Positions 1-7,622 of a stretch of DNA of 18,654 bases are shown in pieces. The notes beneath the pieces are model-generated. The model did no database searches, was not told the DNA's origin, and saw only the letters and a program-made list of their open reading frames with translations. Position numbers and translations under genes: made by a program. Positions within the stretch are counted from its first letter, which is position 1. Every line of letters starts with the position of its first letter. Origin of the DNA: Magnetococcales bacterium (lineage in GTDB: Bacteria; Pseudomonadota; Magnetococcia; Magnetococcales; DC0425bin3); NCBI GenBank assembly GCA_015229045.1, contig JADGCJ010000060.1:1-18654 (forward strand). The letters run 5' to 3'.

Positions 1-55
1 TGGACCTGCCAGGACTCTGTCCTGGACCTGCCAGGGGGCCAGCCCCCTGGACCCC
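1..55 (+). repeat. Composite stem-loop repeat, copy R1 (truncated by window edge)
   Basis: The window opens inside a repeat: the end of one 22-bp unit (1-10), one full unit (11-32) containing the palindrome CCAGGACTCTGTCCTGG, and the terminal hairpin CCAGGGGGC-CAG-CCCCCTGG followed by ACCCC. The same elements recur at 12988-13163, 15677-15786 and, inverted, at 18603-18654. It lies just downstream of the esterase gene (minus strand), whose stop is at 87-89. Confidence 0.9.
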
Positions 56-86
56 ATTTTGCGGTGACTCTCAGCCCAAACGGCGG

Positions 87-1043
87 TCAAGGTTGCAGAA
101 AAAAATGGGCCAGATGATGACTTGTACAACTCCCTCCGCTGACCATGAAAGGCGCTCTTCTGCCACACTCATGGTCTGCATCGATGGATTGCCCATGCCC
201 CTGGTCGAGAAGATGCTCCTCGACAACCACCGTACCGTTGGCCAGACGAAAACGGGAGCGCACATGCCCATCCACACTCTCTTGCTGACCGCCATCGACA
301 GCAATGCCGTGCAGATTGGTCCACTGCTTGACCAGTTCCCGGGCATTGTCGGGGTTGATGACCCAATCGTGGGTTCCTTGCCATATCGAGACACGCGGCC
401 ACTGGCCGGGTGGATGCACAGCCTGACGGACCCGATCCCCCCACTGCTGCGGCGACCGTTCCCAACCCGTGACCATGCAGAGGAGGCCCAGAAAGGCATT
501 GTCGGCACAGCGGGAAGGGACACCGGCAACGATACCTCCTCCGGCAAAGCTCGCCGGTCGGGTGGCCAGCATCAAGGCGGCCATGGCGCCCCCCCCGGAA
601 AGCCCGGTGATGAAGACCTGGCGGGGATCGATCGCATGAGCGCTCACCACGTTGTCGATCATGGCACTCAGAGAGGCCACTTCGCCGCCGCCGTTGGCTT
701 CGGCAGCGCCAAACCAGTTGAAACAACGCATGGGGTTGTTCCAAAACCGCTGCTCCGGCAGCAGGAGAAGAAAACCCAGCTGTTCCGACTCCGCCAGCCA
801 GCCGCTGGCTTGCGCATAGACCGCCGCCGATTGATAACACCCATGCAGAGCGACCACCAGGGCCGGATGGGGCACCCGCTTTTCGGGCAAATGGAGATAG
901 AGGCGTAAATGTCCGGGGTTGGGCGAAAAGTCGACCACCTCCTGCAACTCGGCGCCCGGTCCCAGGTGCAGCGTGGCCAGAATCAGCGCCGCGACCATCA
1001 TCAGCCATGCCCGGCGACGCCACTTGTTCCGTAACCACTCCAT
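87..1043 (-). CDS. PHB depolymerase-family esterase (secreted or membrane-anchored alpha/beta hydrolase)
   Basis: 318-residue alpha/beta hydrolase of the esterase_phd / poly(3-hydroxybutyrate) depolymerase-like family. Residues 1-11 are basic (MEWLRNKWRRR) and 12-28 hydrophobic, giving a signal peptide or N-terminal anchor, so it should act in or beyond the periplasm. Family marks are the oxyanion segment LHGCYQS (67-73), the conserved RCFNWF (106-111), the nucleophile box GLSGGG (147-152, Ser149), the acid in THDWVI (Asp226) and a GHG histidine (His283). The ATG at 1043 is chosen because GGTGATGG precedes it and the signal segment follows; in-frame starts further upstream fall inside a transcription terminator. 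Substrate cannot be read from sequence: PHB, feruloyl or acetyl-xylan esters are all known in the family. It follows the NuoEFG-like operon but is separated from it by that terminator. Confidence 0.85.
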   Translation of the reverse strand: MEWLRNKWRRRAWLMMVAALILATLHLGPGAELQEVVDFSPNPGHLRLYLHLPEKRVPHPALVVALHGCYQSAAVYAQASGWLAESEQLGFLLLLPEQRFWNNPMRCFNWFGAAEANGGGEVASLSAMIDNVVSAHAIDPRQVFITGLSGGGAMAALMLATRPASFAGGGIVAGVPSRCADNAFLGLLCMVTGWERSPQQWGDRVRQAVHPPGQWPRVSIWQGTHDWVINPDNARELVKQWTNLHGIAVDGGQQESVDGHVRSRFRLANGTVVVEEHLLDQGHGQSIDADHECGRRAPFMVSGGSCTSHHLAHFFLQP

Positions 1044-1058
1044 GACGCCATCACCGAT

Positions 1059-1119
1059 AAAAAAGCCCCGACCGGAGCGCCCTGTGTCGTGCATGACACA
1101 GGGCTGCCCAGATCGGGGC
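1059..1119 (-). terminator. Rho-independent terminator after the NuoG/GltD-fusion gene; possible attenuator of the esterase
   Basis: Read on the minus strand, an outer stem (GCCCCGA at 1113-1119 with TCGGGGC at 1065-1071) encloses a perfect 9-bp inner stem (CCCTGTGTC / GACACAGGG, 1080-1103, 6-nt loop) and is followed by six T (1059-1064). It sits 30 bp past the stop of the 989-residue gene and only 15 bp before the esterase start, so its T-tract nearly abuts the esterase ribosome binding site. Confidence 0.9.
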
Positions 1120-1149
1120 GATAGAGAGTTAACGGGGTGATGAATCAGC

Positions 1150-4119
1150 TCACGCCCAAACAAGATCCATCTTGTGCATATGCTCTCTGAAACGGATTTG
1201 CCGCAGATCCGGGGCAGCAGGCTCCAGGACCGGCAACAAGGTGGTCTGGACCACCCGCGCGGTATCGCCATTCAAGGCTGTCAGGGAGACCAGTTCGGGA
1301 ACCTCCTTGATCAACCGTTGCTGGACAACATCCTGTTTACCCAGCTCGGCGTCGTGCAGCAGCCGGGCCAGGAGTTTGGCCGTACCACGGTTGACAGCGT
1401 GTCCCAAAGCCACCCGCAGACGACCCACCTGGCCATCCCGGTTCAGGAACGAGCCTTCACACTCCAGGGGATCGGCGGTCTGGACAAAAACGGCCACCAC
1501 GGCGTCGCCCCGATAAGGCCCGACGAGAATCCGCCGCGCCACATCGACCGGCGACTCCACTTTGGTGCCCACCATGACCAGGGTGTCAGGATGCAGACTG
1601 GTCTGCCAGGCAGAAGCACCCAGCCGCTTGAGCAGCGCCACATTGGCCTCGCCCCGGAATTTTCCCACAGGTTTGGCCGGTCCGGCGATGCCCTTGTCGG
1701 TCGGATAGTAGAGTTTTCCACCCTTGGCGCGTACCAGGGCCGCTGCCACATAGGTCTCCTCAACCGTCAGGAATGGAGAGACGACGACAGCCAGCTCTTT
1801 GGCCTGAGAGAGAATCTCTTCAGCCCGTTTCAGGGCGGTTTCCGTATCGGCGGTCGGCTCCTTGCCAATCAGCTGGTAGCTGAAGCGTCCCTCGGCGCAA
1901 ATGTTGGCGCTGTTGACCGGATCACCATCCATGGACACCACCTTGACCACGCGATCCTCGGCGGTATGCACCTCCAGACCACACCCGCGACTGCATGCCG
2001 AACAGGTGGTCTGTTTGGCCATGCTGATCCAGGGGCCGGTCTCCTGCTTGAAATTGACGGTCAGGGTGCCGGTCGGGCAGAGATCGACGCACATGCCGCA
2101 GGAGTCGCAACCCGTCTTGTGCAGCGGATCATCGAAGGTGGGACCGATCCGCGTACCAAAACCACGGTTGATGAAGCTGAGGGCATGCACATCCCGAACC
2201 TCGGAACACATCCGCACACAGCTCGCACAGGTGATGCACTTGTCCGGTTCGATGGTGATCAGCGGATGGCGACTGTCGACGACGTAGGAGCGCTTGTCCC
2301 CTTCCAGACGTTTTTCGGTCGCGCCGTAGGCGGTGGCGTAGTGGCGCAAGTCGCAGTCGAAACGGGCGGCACATCCGCACAAAATGCAGCGCGATGCCTC
2401 GGCCATGGCTTGTGCCTGGTCCAGACCAATATTGATCGGTGCCCAGCCCCCTGCGTTGGTCAATCTCTTCTCCGGGGGATGGGTGGTTTCCAGGGCGCGT
2501 TTTCTGTGAACGAAGCGGGGTTGGAAATCGGCAGCTTCGAGATCGGCCAACCGTCCCCTGGAAATGGCATACTGGCTCTTCAAGGTGACTTCAGCCCCGT
2601 TCAAATGCAGACCGATGGCCATCGCCGCCCGTCGCCCCTCGCCAATCGCCCGAATGAGAATATCGGGACCGAAAGAACAGTCACCGGCGGCAAAGACACC
2701 GGGCAGGGAGGTGACGTTGGTCTTTTCATCATAAACGATGGTGTTCCACTTGGTGGTCTTGGGTTTCTCGGTCTCCTTGTCGAGGCAGGTGAGGTCCGGA
2801 TCCTGCCCGATGGCGGCAATGATGAGATCGAACGGCAGATCCTTCTCGCTGCCAGCCACGGGGACCGGAGAGCGGCGTCCTGACTTGTCCGGTTCACCGA
2901 GTTCCATGGTGATGACGCGCAAGGCTTTGGCTGCCCCCTTGTCATTCAGGACCACCTCGACCGGAGCGACCAGATACTGGATGTCGATCCCCTCTTCGTG
3001 CGTCTCTTCCTGCTCGATGGGGCTGGCTGGCATCTCTTTTTTCGTGCGCCGGTAGAGCAGGGCCACTTCCGACCCTTGCCGACGCGCCACCCGGGCGCAG
3101 TCCATGGCGGCATCGCCACCGCCGATCACCGCGACCCGACTGCCCTTGCCAATGTGCAGAGGCTCGCCCATGACCGCCTTGCGCAGAAAATCGACGCCAC
3201 CGATCACACCCGGCGCCTCTTCGTGCGGAACCCGCATCGGTTTGGCCTTGTGCGCACCGATGGCAAGCAGGATCGCCCCAAAGCCGCGCCCCTTGAGGTC
3301 GGCGATGGTAAAATCCCTGCCCAGACGCTGGTTATGGTGGACAGCCACGCCCATGTCCAGGATGGATTTGATCTCTCCATCCATCAGCTCCCACGGCAGA
3401 CGAAAACGCGGAATGCCATAGCGAGCCATGCCGCCCAGGGCAGGCAGGGCCTCGAAGATCTCCACGGCATGGCCCATCTTGCGCAGATAAAAGGCCGCCG
3501 ACAGACCGGCCGGTCCTCCACCGACGATGGCGACCTTGTGTCCGGTGTCCGGTGCCGGTTGCGGCACGATGGGACCGTGAGACAACTCATATTCGGAGGA
3601 GAAGCGCTTCAGGGGATTGATGGCGACCGCCTCATCCACCAGGCCGCGCCGACACTGCGACTCGCAAGGGTGCGGACAGATGCGACCGCACACCACCGGC
3701 AGGGGGTTGCGCTCCTTGATCAGGCGCACCGCCGAGGCAAAATTGCCATTGGCGATGTGCGCGACATAGCCCTGGATGTCGATATTGGCCGGGCAGGTAG
3801 CCTCGCAGGGGGCGATACAATCCCCGGCGTGATCGGAGAGGAGCAGGTCCAGGGCGGTTTTGCGACTGTGGGCCACCTTGGGGCTGTCGGTCTGGATGAC
3901 CATGCCCGGCATGACCTTGGTGGAACAGGCGGGCAGAAGCGTCCGCGCATTGGCCACTTCCACCACGCACAGGAAGCAGGAGGCGAAGGGTTTCAGGCGG
4001 TCATCATGGCAAAAGGTGGGGATATGGACGCCATTGGCCTCCGCCACCTCGCGGATGGTGGCTCCGGGAGCCGTTTCAGTGGAACGGCCATTCAATGTGA
4101 CGGTAATGGTATTGCTCAT
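1150..4119 (-). CDS. NuoG-like / GltD-like fused iron-sulfur flavoprotein (StnC-like subunit of a NuoEFG-type soluble oxidoreductase)
   Basis: 989 residues with clear modular order. Residues 1-80: 2Fe-2S ferredoxin domain (Cys37, 48, 51, 65). 97-156: His/Cys region with H97, C101, C105, C109 and C144, C148, C152, C156, resembling the N-terminal two-cluster domain of glutamate synthase small subunit. 195-500: GltD/NfnB-type flavoprotein with FAD motif VGGGPAGLSAA (199-209), NAD(P) motif VIGGGDAAMD (331-340) and GVFAAGDC (474-481). 578-589: CxxCxC...C. 628-638 and 671-681: two CxxCxxC 4Fe-4S motifs. 706-741: CxxCxxxC...C as at the start of molybdopterin oxidoreductases. 760-989: shortened NuoG-like tail. 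No hydrogenase H-cluster motif and no room for a full molybdenum domain. The ATG overlaps the upstream stop (ATGA) with GAGGG before it. Likely moves electrons between NADP(H), NAD(H) and a ferredoxin-like carrier; the exact partners are inferred. Confidence 0.85.
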   Translation of the reverse strand: MSNTITVTLNGRSTETAPGATIREVAEANGVHIPTFCHDDRLKPFASCFLCVVEVANARTLLPACSTKVMPGMVIQTDSPKVAHSRKTALDLLLSDHAGDCIAPCEATCPANIDIQGYVAHIANGNFASAVRLIKERNPLPVVCGRICPHPCESQCRRGLVDEAVAINPLKRFSSEYELSHGPIVPQPAPDTGHKVAIVGGGPAGLSAAFYLRKMGHAVEIFEALPALGGMARYGIPRFRLPWELMDGEIKSILDMGVAVHHNQRLGRDFTIADLKGRGFGAILLAIGAHKAKPMRVPHEEAPGVIGGVDFLRKAVMGEPLHIGKGSRVAVIGGGDAAMDCARVARRQGSEVALLYRRTKKEMPASPIEQEETHEEGIDIQYLVAPVEVVLNDKGAAKALRVITMELGEPDKSGRRSPVPVAGSEKDLPFDLIIAAIGQDPDLTCLDKETEKPKTTKWNTIVYDEKTNVTSLPGVFAAGDCSFGPDILIRAIGEGRRAAMAIGLHLNGAEVTLKSQYAISRGRLADLEAADFQPRFVHRKRALETTHPPEKRLTNAGGWAPINIGLDQAQAMAEASRCILCGCAARFDCDLRHYATAYGATEKRLEGDKRSYVVDSRHPLITIEPDKCITCASCVRMCSEVRDVHALSFINRGFGTRIGPTFDDPLHKTGCDSCGMCVDLCPTGTLTVNFKQETGPWISMAKQTTCSACSRGCGLEVHTAEDRVVKVVSMDGDPVNSANICAEGRFSYQLIGKEPTADTETALKRAEEILSQAKELAVVVSPFLTVEETYVAAALVRAKGGKLYYPTDKGIAGPAKPVGKFRGEANVALLKRLGASAWQTSLHPDTLVMVGTKVESPVDVARRILVGPYRGDAVVAVFVQTADPLECEGSFLNRDGQVGRLRVALGHAVNRGTAKLLARLLHDAELGKQDVVQQRLIKEVPELVSLTALNGDTARVVQTTLLPVLEPAAPDLRQIRFREHMHKMDLVWA

Positions 4120-5948
4120 GCGGATGCCCTCGCTGGCTGGGAGTGGGTCGCAGTCAGGCCTAACGACTCCACGGTGACGGCCTCGGGATTACAGACTTCC
4201 TTGCACATGCCGCAGTTGATGCACAGACTCTGATCGATCACCCAGGTTTCCGGCTTTTTCAACTCGCCGCTGATGCAGTTGGTCGGGCAGTACCGTTTGC
4301 AGATGGTGCAGCCGGTGCAACTCTTCTGGTTGATGGTATGGGTGATCAGGGCCTTGCACACCCCACCCGGACACCGCTTGTCCCGCACATGGGCGATGTA
4401 TTCGTCCCGGAAATATTTCAGGGTGGTGAGGACCGGGTTCGGCGCGGTCTGACCAAGACCACAGAGGCTGGCATCCTTGATTTGCGGGGCCAGATCCTCC
4501 AGGGTTTGCAAATCTTCCATGGTCCCTTTGCCCTCGCAAATCTTGCTGAGGATCTCTTTCATGCGCAGGGTACCGATGCGGCAGAAGGTGCATTTGCCGC
4601 AGGATTCGACCTGGGTGAAGTCGAGGAAGTAACGGGCGATATCCACCATGCAGGATTGCGAATCCATCACCACCATGCCGCCGGACCCCATGATGGCTCC
4701 CGTGGCATTGATGGCATCGTAATCGATGGGGGTACTGAACAGGTCCGCAGGAATGCAACCGCCGCTGGGTCCACCCAGCTGCACCGCCTTGATGGCGCGT
4801 CCGGTGGCGGAGCCTCCGCCGATTTTATTGATCACCTCGCCGATGGACATGCCCATGGGCACCTCCACCAATCCGCCGCGCGCCACCGCCCCGGCCAGGG
4901 CGAACACCTTGGTTCCCTTGCTCTTTTCCGTGCCGATGGCAGAGTAGGCGGCCCCGCCGTTGTTGATGATCCACGCCAGGTTGGCCAGGGTTTCGACGTT
5001 GTTGATGATGGTCGGCTTGCCAAACAACCCCTGAATGGCCGGGAAGGGTGGCCGAATGCGCGGCATGCCGCGTTGACCTTCGATGGAGGCCAGCAGGGCG
5101 GTCTCTTCGCCACAAACAAAGGCACCGGCCCCTTCTTTGATCTTGATGTCAAAGGAAAAATCTGACCCGAGAATCTTCTCTCCGAGGAAACCAAGCCTGC
5201 GGGCATCATTCAGGGCCTGGCCAAAAAATTTGACGGCCAGGGGATATTCCGCCCGGATGTAGGCGTAGCCCTTGCTGGCGCCGATGGCGTAGGCGGCGAT
5301 GAGCATCCCCTCCAGGACCGAATGGGGGTCGCCTTCGAGCAGGGAGCGATCCATGAACGCGCCCGGATCCCCTTCGTCGCCGTTGCAGACCAGATATTTC
5401 GGGTAGCCGGGGGCGCTTCTGGCAAAGCCCCATTTGGTCGCCGTCGGAAAACCGGCGCCGCCACGACCGCGCAGATTGGATATTTTGACCTGTTCGATCA
5501 CCGCTTCCGGGGTCATACCCCCTTCGAGAACCTTCTTGATGGCCTGATAGCCGCCCCTGGCCAGGAAGGAGTCCACCGACGTGGGGTCCAGATGGCCGAC
5601 GTTGCGCAGGGCAATACGGGTCTGGCTGGTGAGATAGGAGCCTTTGTCCGTATTCGGGTCGTCACTGGAACGAATGAAGATGGCGGCAGGCAAATCCCCT
5701 TCGCCCCGATGAAAATGGACAATCTTGGGCAGATTCTTTTTGTTGACCTTGCCATACATGTAGCTCTTGCCGTCCGGATTGGCAATTTCGATCAGGGGTT
5801 CCTGGTGACACATACCCAGGCAGCTGACGCTCTGCATGTGAGCATCAGGAAATTTTTGTTTGAGCATGGCGGCTACGTCACGGGCACCGGCAGCGATGCC
5901 GCAAGTCCCTTCGCCGATCGTGATGGTCATCCCCTTGCCGGTCGTCAT
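4116..5948 (-). CDS. NuoF/HydB-like NADH-binding flavoprotein subunit
   Basis: 610 residues. Residues 10-75 form a thioredoxin-like 2Fe-2S domain (GTCGIAAGA, Cys15; CLGMC, Cys43 and Cys47). 155-430 is the 51-kDa NADH/FMN module: glycine-rich GRGGAGFPTATKW (161-173), GDEGDPGAF (190-198) and GAGAFVCGEETAL (273-285). The 4Fe-4S ligands lie in CGKCTFCRIGT (450-460) and Cys496. The tail adds CPGGVC (526-531) and two ferredoxin motifs (Cys544/547/550/554 and Cys576/579/582/586). The N- and C-terminal additions and the TFCRIGT form, rather than the TPCREG of respiratory complex I, place it with HydB/HndC/NfnC-type subunits of soluble, often electron-bifurcating, complexes. It is the expected NAD(H) site. 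The start overlaps the NuoE-like stop by 4 bp, with GGAGG upstream; the stop overlaps the next start, so all three genes should be translationally coupled. Confidence 0.9.
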   Translation of the reverse strand: MTTGKGMTITIGEGTCGIAAGARDVAAMLKQKFPDAHMQSVSCLGMCHQEPLIEIANPDGKSYMYGKVNKKNLPKIVHFHRGEGDLPAAIFIRSSDDPNTDKGSYLTSQTRIALRNVGHLDPTSVDSFLARGGYQAIKKVLEGGMTPEAVIEQVKISNLRGRGGAGFPTATKWGFARSAPGYPKYLVCNGDEGDPGAFMDRSLLEGDPHSVLEGMLIAAYAIGASKGYAYIRAEYPLAVKFFGQALNDARRLGFLGEKILGSDFSFDIKIKEGAGAFVCGEETALLASIEGQRGMPRIRPPFPAIQGLFGKPTIINNVETLANLAWIINNGGAAYSAIGTEKSKGTKVFALAGAVARGGLVEVPMGMSIGEVINKIGGGSATGRAIKAVQLGGPSGGCIPADLFSTPIDYDAINATGAIMGSGGMVVMDSQSCMVDIARYFLDFTQVESCGKCTFCRIGTLRMKEILSKICEGKGTMEDLQTLEDLAPQIKDASLCGLGQTAPNPVLTTLKYFRDEYIAHVRDKRCPGGVCKALITHTINQKSCTGCTICKRYCPTNCISGELKKPETWVIDQSLCINCGMCKEVCNPEAVTVESLGLTATHSQPARASA

Positions 5949-6538
5949 GGCCGTGCCTCCGCAGATTTCTTGGTCTTTTTGGCTGCCGATGCAGCATGGG
6001 CTTCACCCTCCGCCTCCTTGTGCGTATCACCGGGCAGCACTTCGCTGTGCCCTTTGGCATGCTTTTGCAAAGAACGTTGGGCGTCAGCGCCTTTCAGGTT
6101 GGGGAAGGTCTCCTCGCCGATCACCATGACAGGGGCCAGACTGCAACAACCAATGCAGGCCACCTTTTCCATCGTGTAGCTGCCATTGGCGGCGGTATCC
6201 TGCTCCGGCTCCTGGAGGTCAAGGATCTGGCGAATGGCGGTATCCAACCGGGCGGCCCCACTCACATGGCAGGCCGTGCCGTGGCAAACCTTGATCAGAT
6301 GCCGACCTACCGGACGCAAACGAAACTGGGCATAAAAAGTGGCAACACCATAGAGCTGGCTGGCCGTGATACTGGTGTTTCCCACGACAAGATCCATGGC
6401 GCTGCGGGGCAGATAGCGGTACTCCGTCTGAATGGCTTGCAGCAGCGGCACTGCCGCTGTGGAATCCGAACCGATGTCGCTGATCCACTTTCGGACCAGC
6501 TCAGGATCCACAGTGGCTTCCAATGACTGATTACTCAC
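5945..6538 (-). CDS. NuoE/HydC-like thioredoxin-fold 2Fe-2S subunit
   Basis: 197 residues of the 24-kDa (NuoE) family: helical N-terminal part (10-75, with the typical LPxxAMDLV and LYGVATFYAQF segments), then a thioredoxin-like ferredoxin domain with ligands Cys85, Cys90, Cys128 and Cys132 (CHGTAC and ACIGCC). Residues 165-197 form a charged Lys/Glu/Ala-rich tail beyond the family's usual end. The start is GTG, chosen because GGGAGG (6545-6550) sits 6 bp upstream and the family alignment begins shortly after. It is first in the operon with the NuoF-like and NuoG/GltD-like genes. By family knowledge it shuttles electrons next to the FMN of the NuoF partner. The absence of other nuo genes nearby argues against respiratory complex I. 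Confidence 0.9.
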   Translation of the reverse strand: MSNQSLEATVDPELVRKWISDIGSDSTAAVPLLQAIQTEYRYLPRSAMDLVVGNTSITASQLYGVATFYAQFRLRPVGRHLIKVCHGTACHVSGAARLDTAIRQILDLQEPEQDTAANGSYTMEKVACIGCCSLAPVMVIGEETFPNLKGADAQRSLQKHAKGHSEVLPGDTHKEAEGEAHAASAAKKTKKSAEARP

Positions 6539-6845
6539 GGCGAACCTCCCGATGCAATTTGGCAGTTCAGATTATTCGAACAAACTGATATTGACAGTGT
6601 GGATTGTGCATCACAGTGAAAAATTATTCAATGGCTCACAGTCAAGCCTCAGCCCGGATCCGGCAGTCATCCAAAAATCAAACCGGGCACCGGAACAAGT
6701 TGAACTCACCAGGGATCTTCGGTGGAACACGCATTGTTGAAAGAGGCTCTTAATATAAAATTAACAACCTTCATGCCTCCCCAAAAAAACAACCCTGACG
6801 CCTGCCAAGTTCAATCTGTTTCCTGGTCAAAGGAGCAGATCATCT
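6539..6845. other. Intergenic leader of the NuoE/F/G-like operon
   Basis: About 307 bp without a convincing gene, visibly more AT-rich than its surroundings. It holds a near-perfect palindrome (6603-6617), an AT-rich inverted repeat TTAAT-ATAAA-ATTAA (6751-6765) and a run of seven A at 6783-6789. I see no clear -35/-10 pair and no convincing terminator for ubiX. A 62-codon plus-strand reading (6552-6740) has no ribosome binding site and is not called. Confidence 0.6.
6603..6617. promoter_or_regulatory. Candidate operator palindrome upstream of the NuoE-like gene
   Basis: ATTGTG-CAT-CACAGT is an inverted repeat with one mismatch, 65 bp upstream of the GTG start. The half-site resembles CRP/FNR-type TGTGA, but the 3-bp spacer is shorter than the 6 bp usual for CRP, so no regulator is assigned. 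Confidence 0.25.
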
Positions 6846-7589
6846 TTACTTGGATTCTTCTTTGACAATGGAAAAATGGGGGTCGGGCCGGGTCTCGGAA
6901 ACAGGCAGCGGCCACTGAAAGAGTGGGGAGCCCGGCATCCCCAGGCGGGTCAAGATGCGTTCGACAATAAAGCCGACAAGAGCCTCCACGGTTGCCGGGC
7001 GGTGGTAAAATCCTGGCGACGCAGGTAAAATGACGGCACCGGCGCGCACCATCCGCACCATGTTTTCCAGGTGTATGACCGTCAGGGGAGTCTCGCGGGG
7101 AACAAGAACCAACAGCCCCCCCTCCTTGAGAACCACGTCGGCGGCCCGACGAATCAGATTGTCGGCCAGACCATGGGCCAGGGCACCCAGAGTTCCCATG
7201 GAGCAGGGACAAATCACCATGCGTCGCGCCCCACCGGAACCAGATGCCACAGGGGATGTCCAATCGGTCAGACCGTGGTAGCGTAAATGGTCAACGTCGG
7301 TGCTGAAATGGTCGAGCAGGGTCCGTTGCAGGGCATAGGCATCACCCCTCCAGGTGAGCTGGCACTCATGGGCAATCACTTGCAAAGCCGCCTCGGACAA
7401 GAGCAAATCGACACGTTGACGCGCTGCCAGAAGCGCCCGGATCAGACCAATGCCATAGGGAGCGCCAGAGGCGCCGGTCATGGCGACAATGACAGGGCCT
7501 CGCGCTGTCGGGTTCGGCCAGGCTGACTCGGCCTGACCAATGATGTGGCAGGAGTCCAACCCGGAACCTTCTTGGCCAAAAGAGGTCAT
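6846..7589 (-). CDS. ubiX: Flavin prenyltransferase UbiX
   Basis: 247 residues. The core from residue 32 matches UbiX/Pad1: PVIVAMTGASGAPYG (32-46) at the FMN site, CPCSMGTLGALAHG (127-140), and the signature VPRETPLTVIHLENM (163-177) with GAVILPASPGFYHRP (184-198). UbiX makes prenylated FMN from FMN and dimethylallyl phosphate, the cofactor for UbiD-type decarboxylases in ubiquinone synthesis and related pathways. The ATG at 7589 is preceded by AAGGTGAGG at good spacing, which gives about 30 residues ahead of the usual family start; a shorter form from the ATG at 7481 would begin inside the glycine motif and lacks support. It is divergent from thrB. No ubiD is seen in the window. Confidence 0.93.
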   Translation of the reverse strand: MTSFGQEGSGLDSCHIIGQAESAWPNPTARGPVIVAMTGASGAPYGIGLIRALLAARQRVDLLLSEAALQVIAHECQLTWRGDAYALQRTLLDHFSTDVDHLRYHGLTDWTSPVASGSGGARRMVICPCSMGTLGALAHGLADNLIRRAADVVLKEGGLLVLVPRETPLTVIHLENMVRMVRAGAVILPASPGFYHRPATVEALVGFIVERILTRLGMPGSPLFQWPLPVSETRPDPHFSIVKEESK

Positions 7590-7622
7590 GACAACACCCT
7601 CACCTTTTTTGTCTCTACGGGT

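Noticed and set aside
1174..4233. Long plus-strand open frames opposite the NuoG/GltD-fusion gene (1174-2883 and 2998-4233)
   Set aside because: They are antisense shadows caused by high GC; the minus-strand gene has full domain and motif support and the antisense products match nothing.
4116..6538. Respiratory complex I genes nuoE and nuoF
   Set aside because: NuoF has extra N- and C-terminal ferredoxin domains, the third gene is a GltD fusion, and no membrane nuo genes are present.
6599..6619. CRP site before the NuoE-like gene
   Set aside because: The half-sites do not have the 6-bp spacing of TGTGA-N6-TCACA; kept only as an unspecified palindrome.
6552..6740. 62-codon plus-strand frame in the redox-operon leader
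   Set aside because: No ribosome binding site and no recognisable product.
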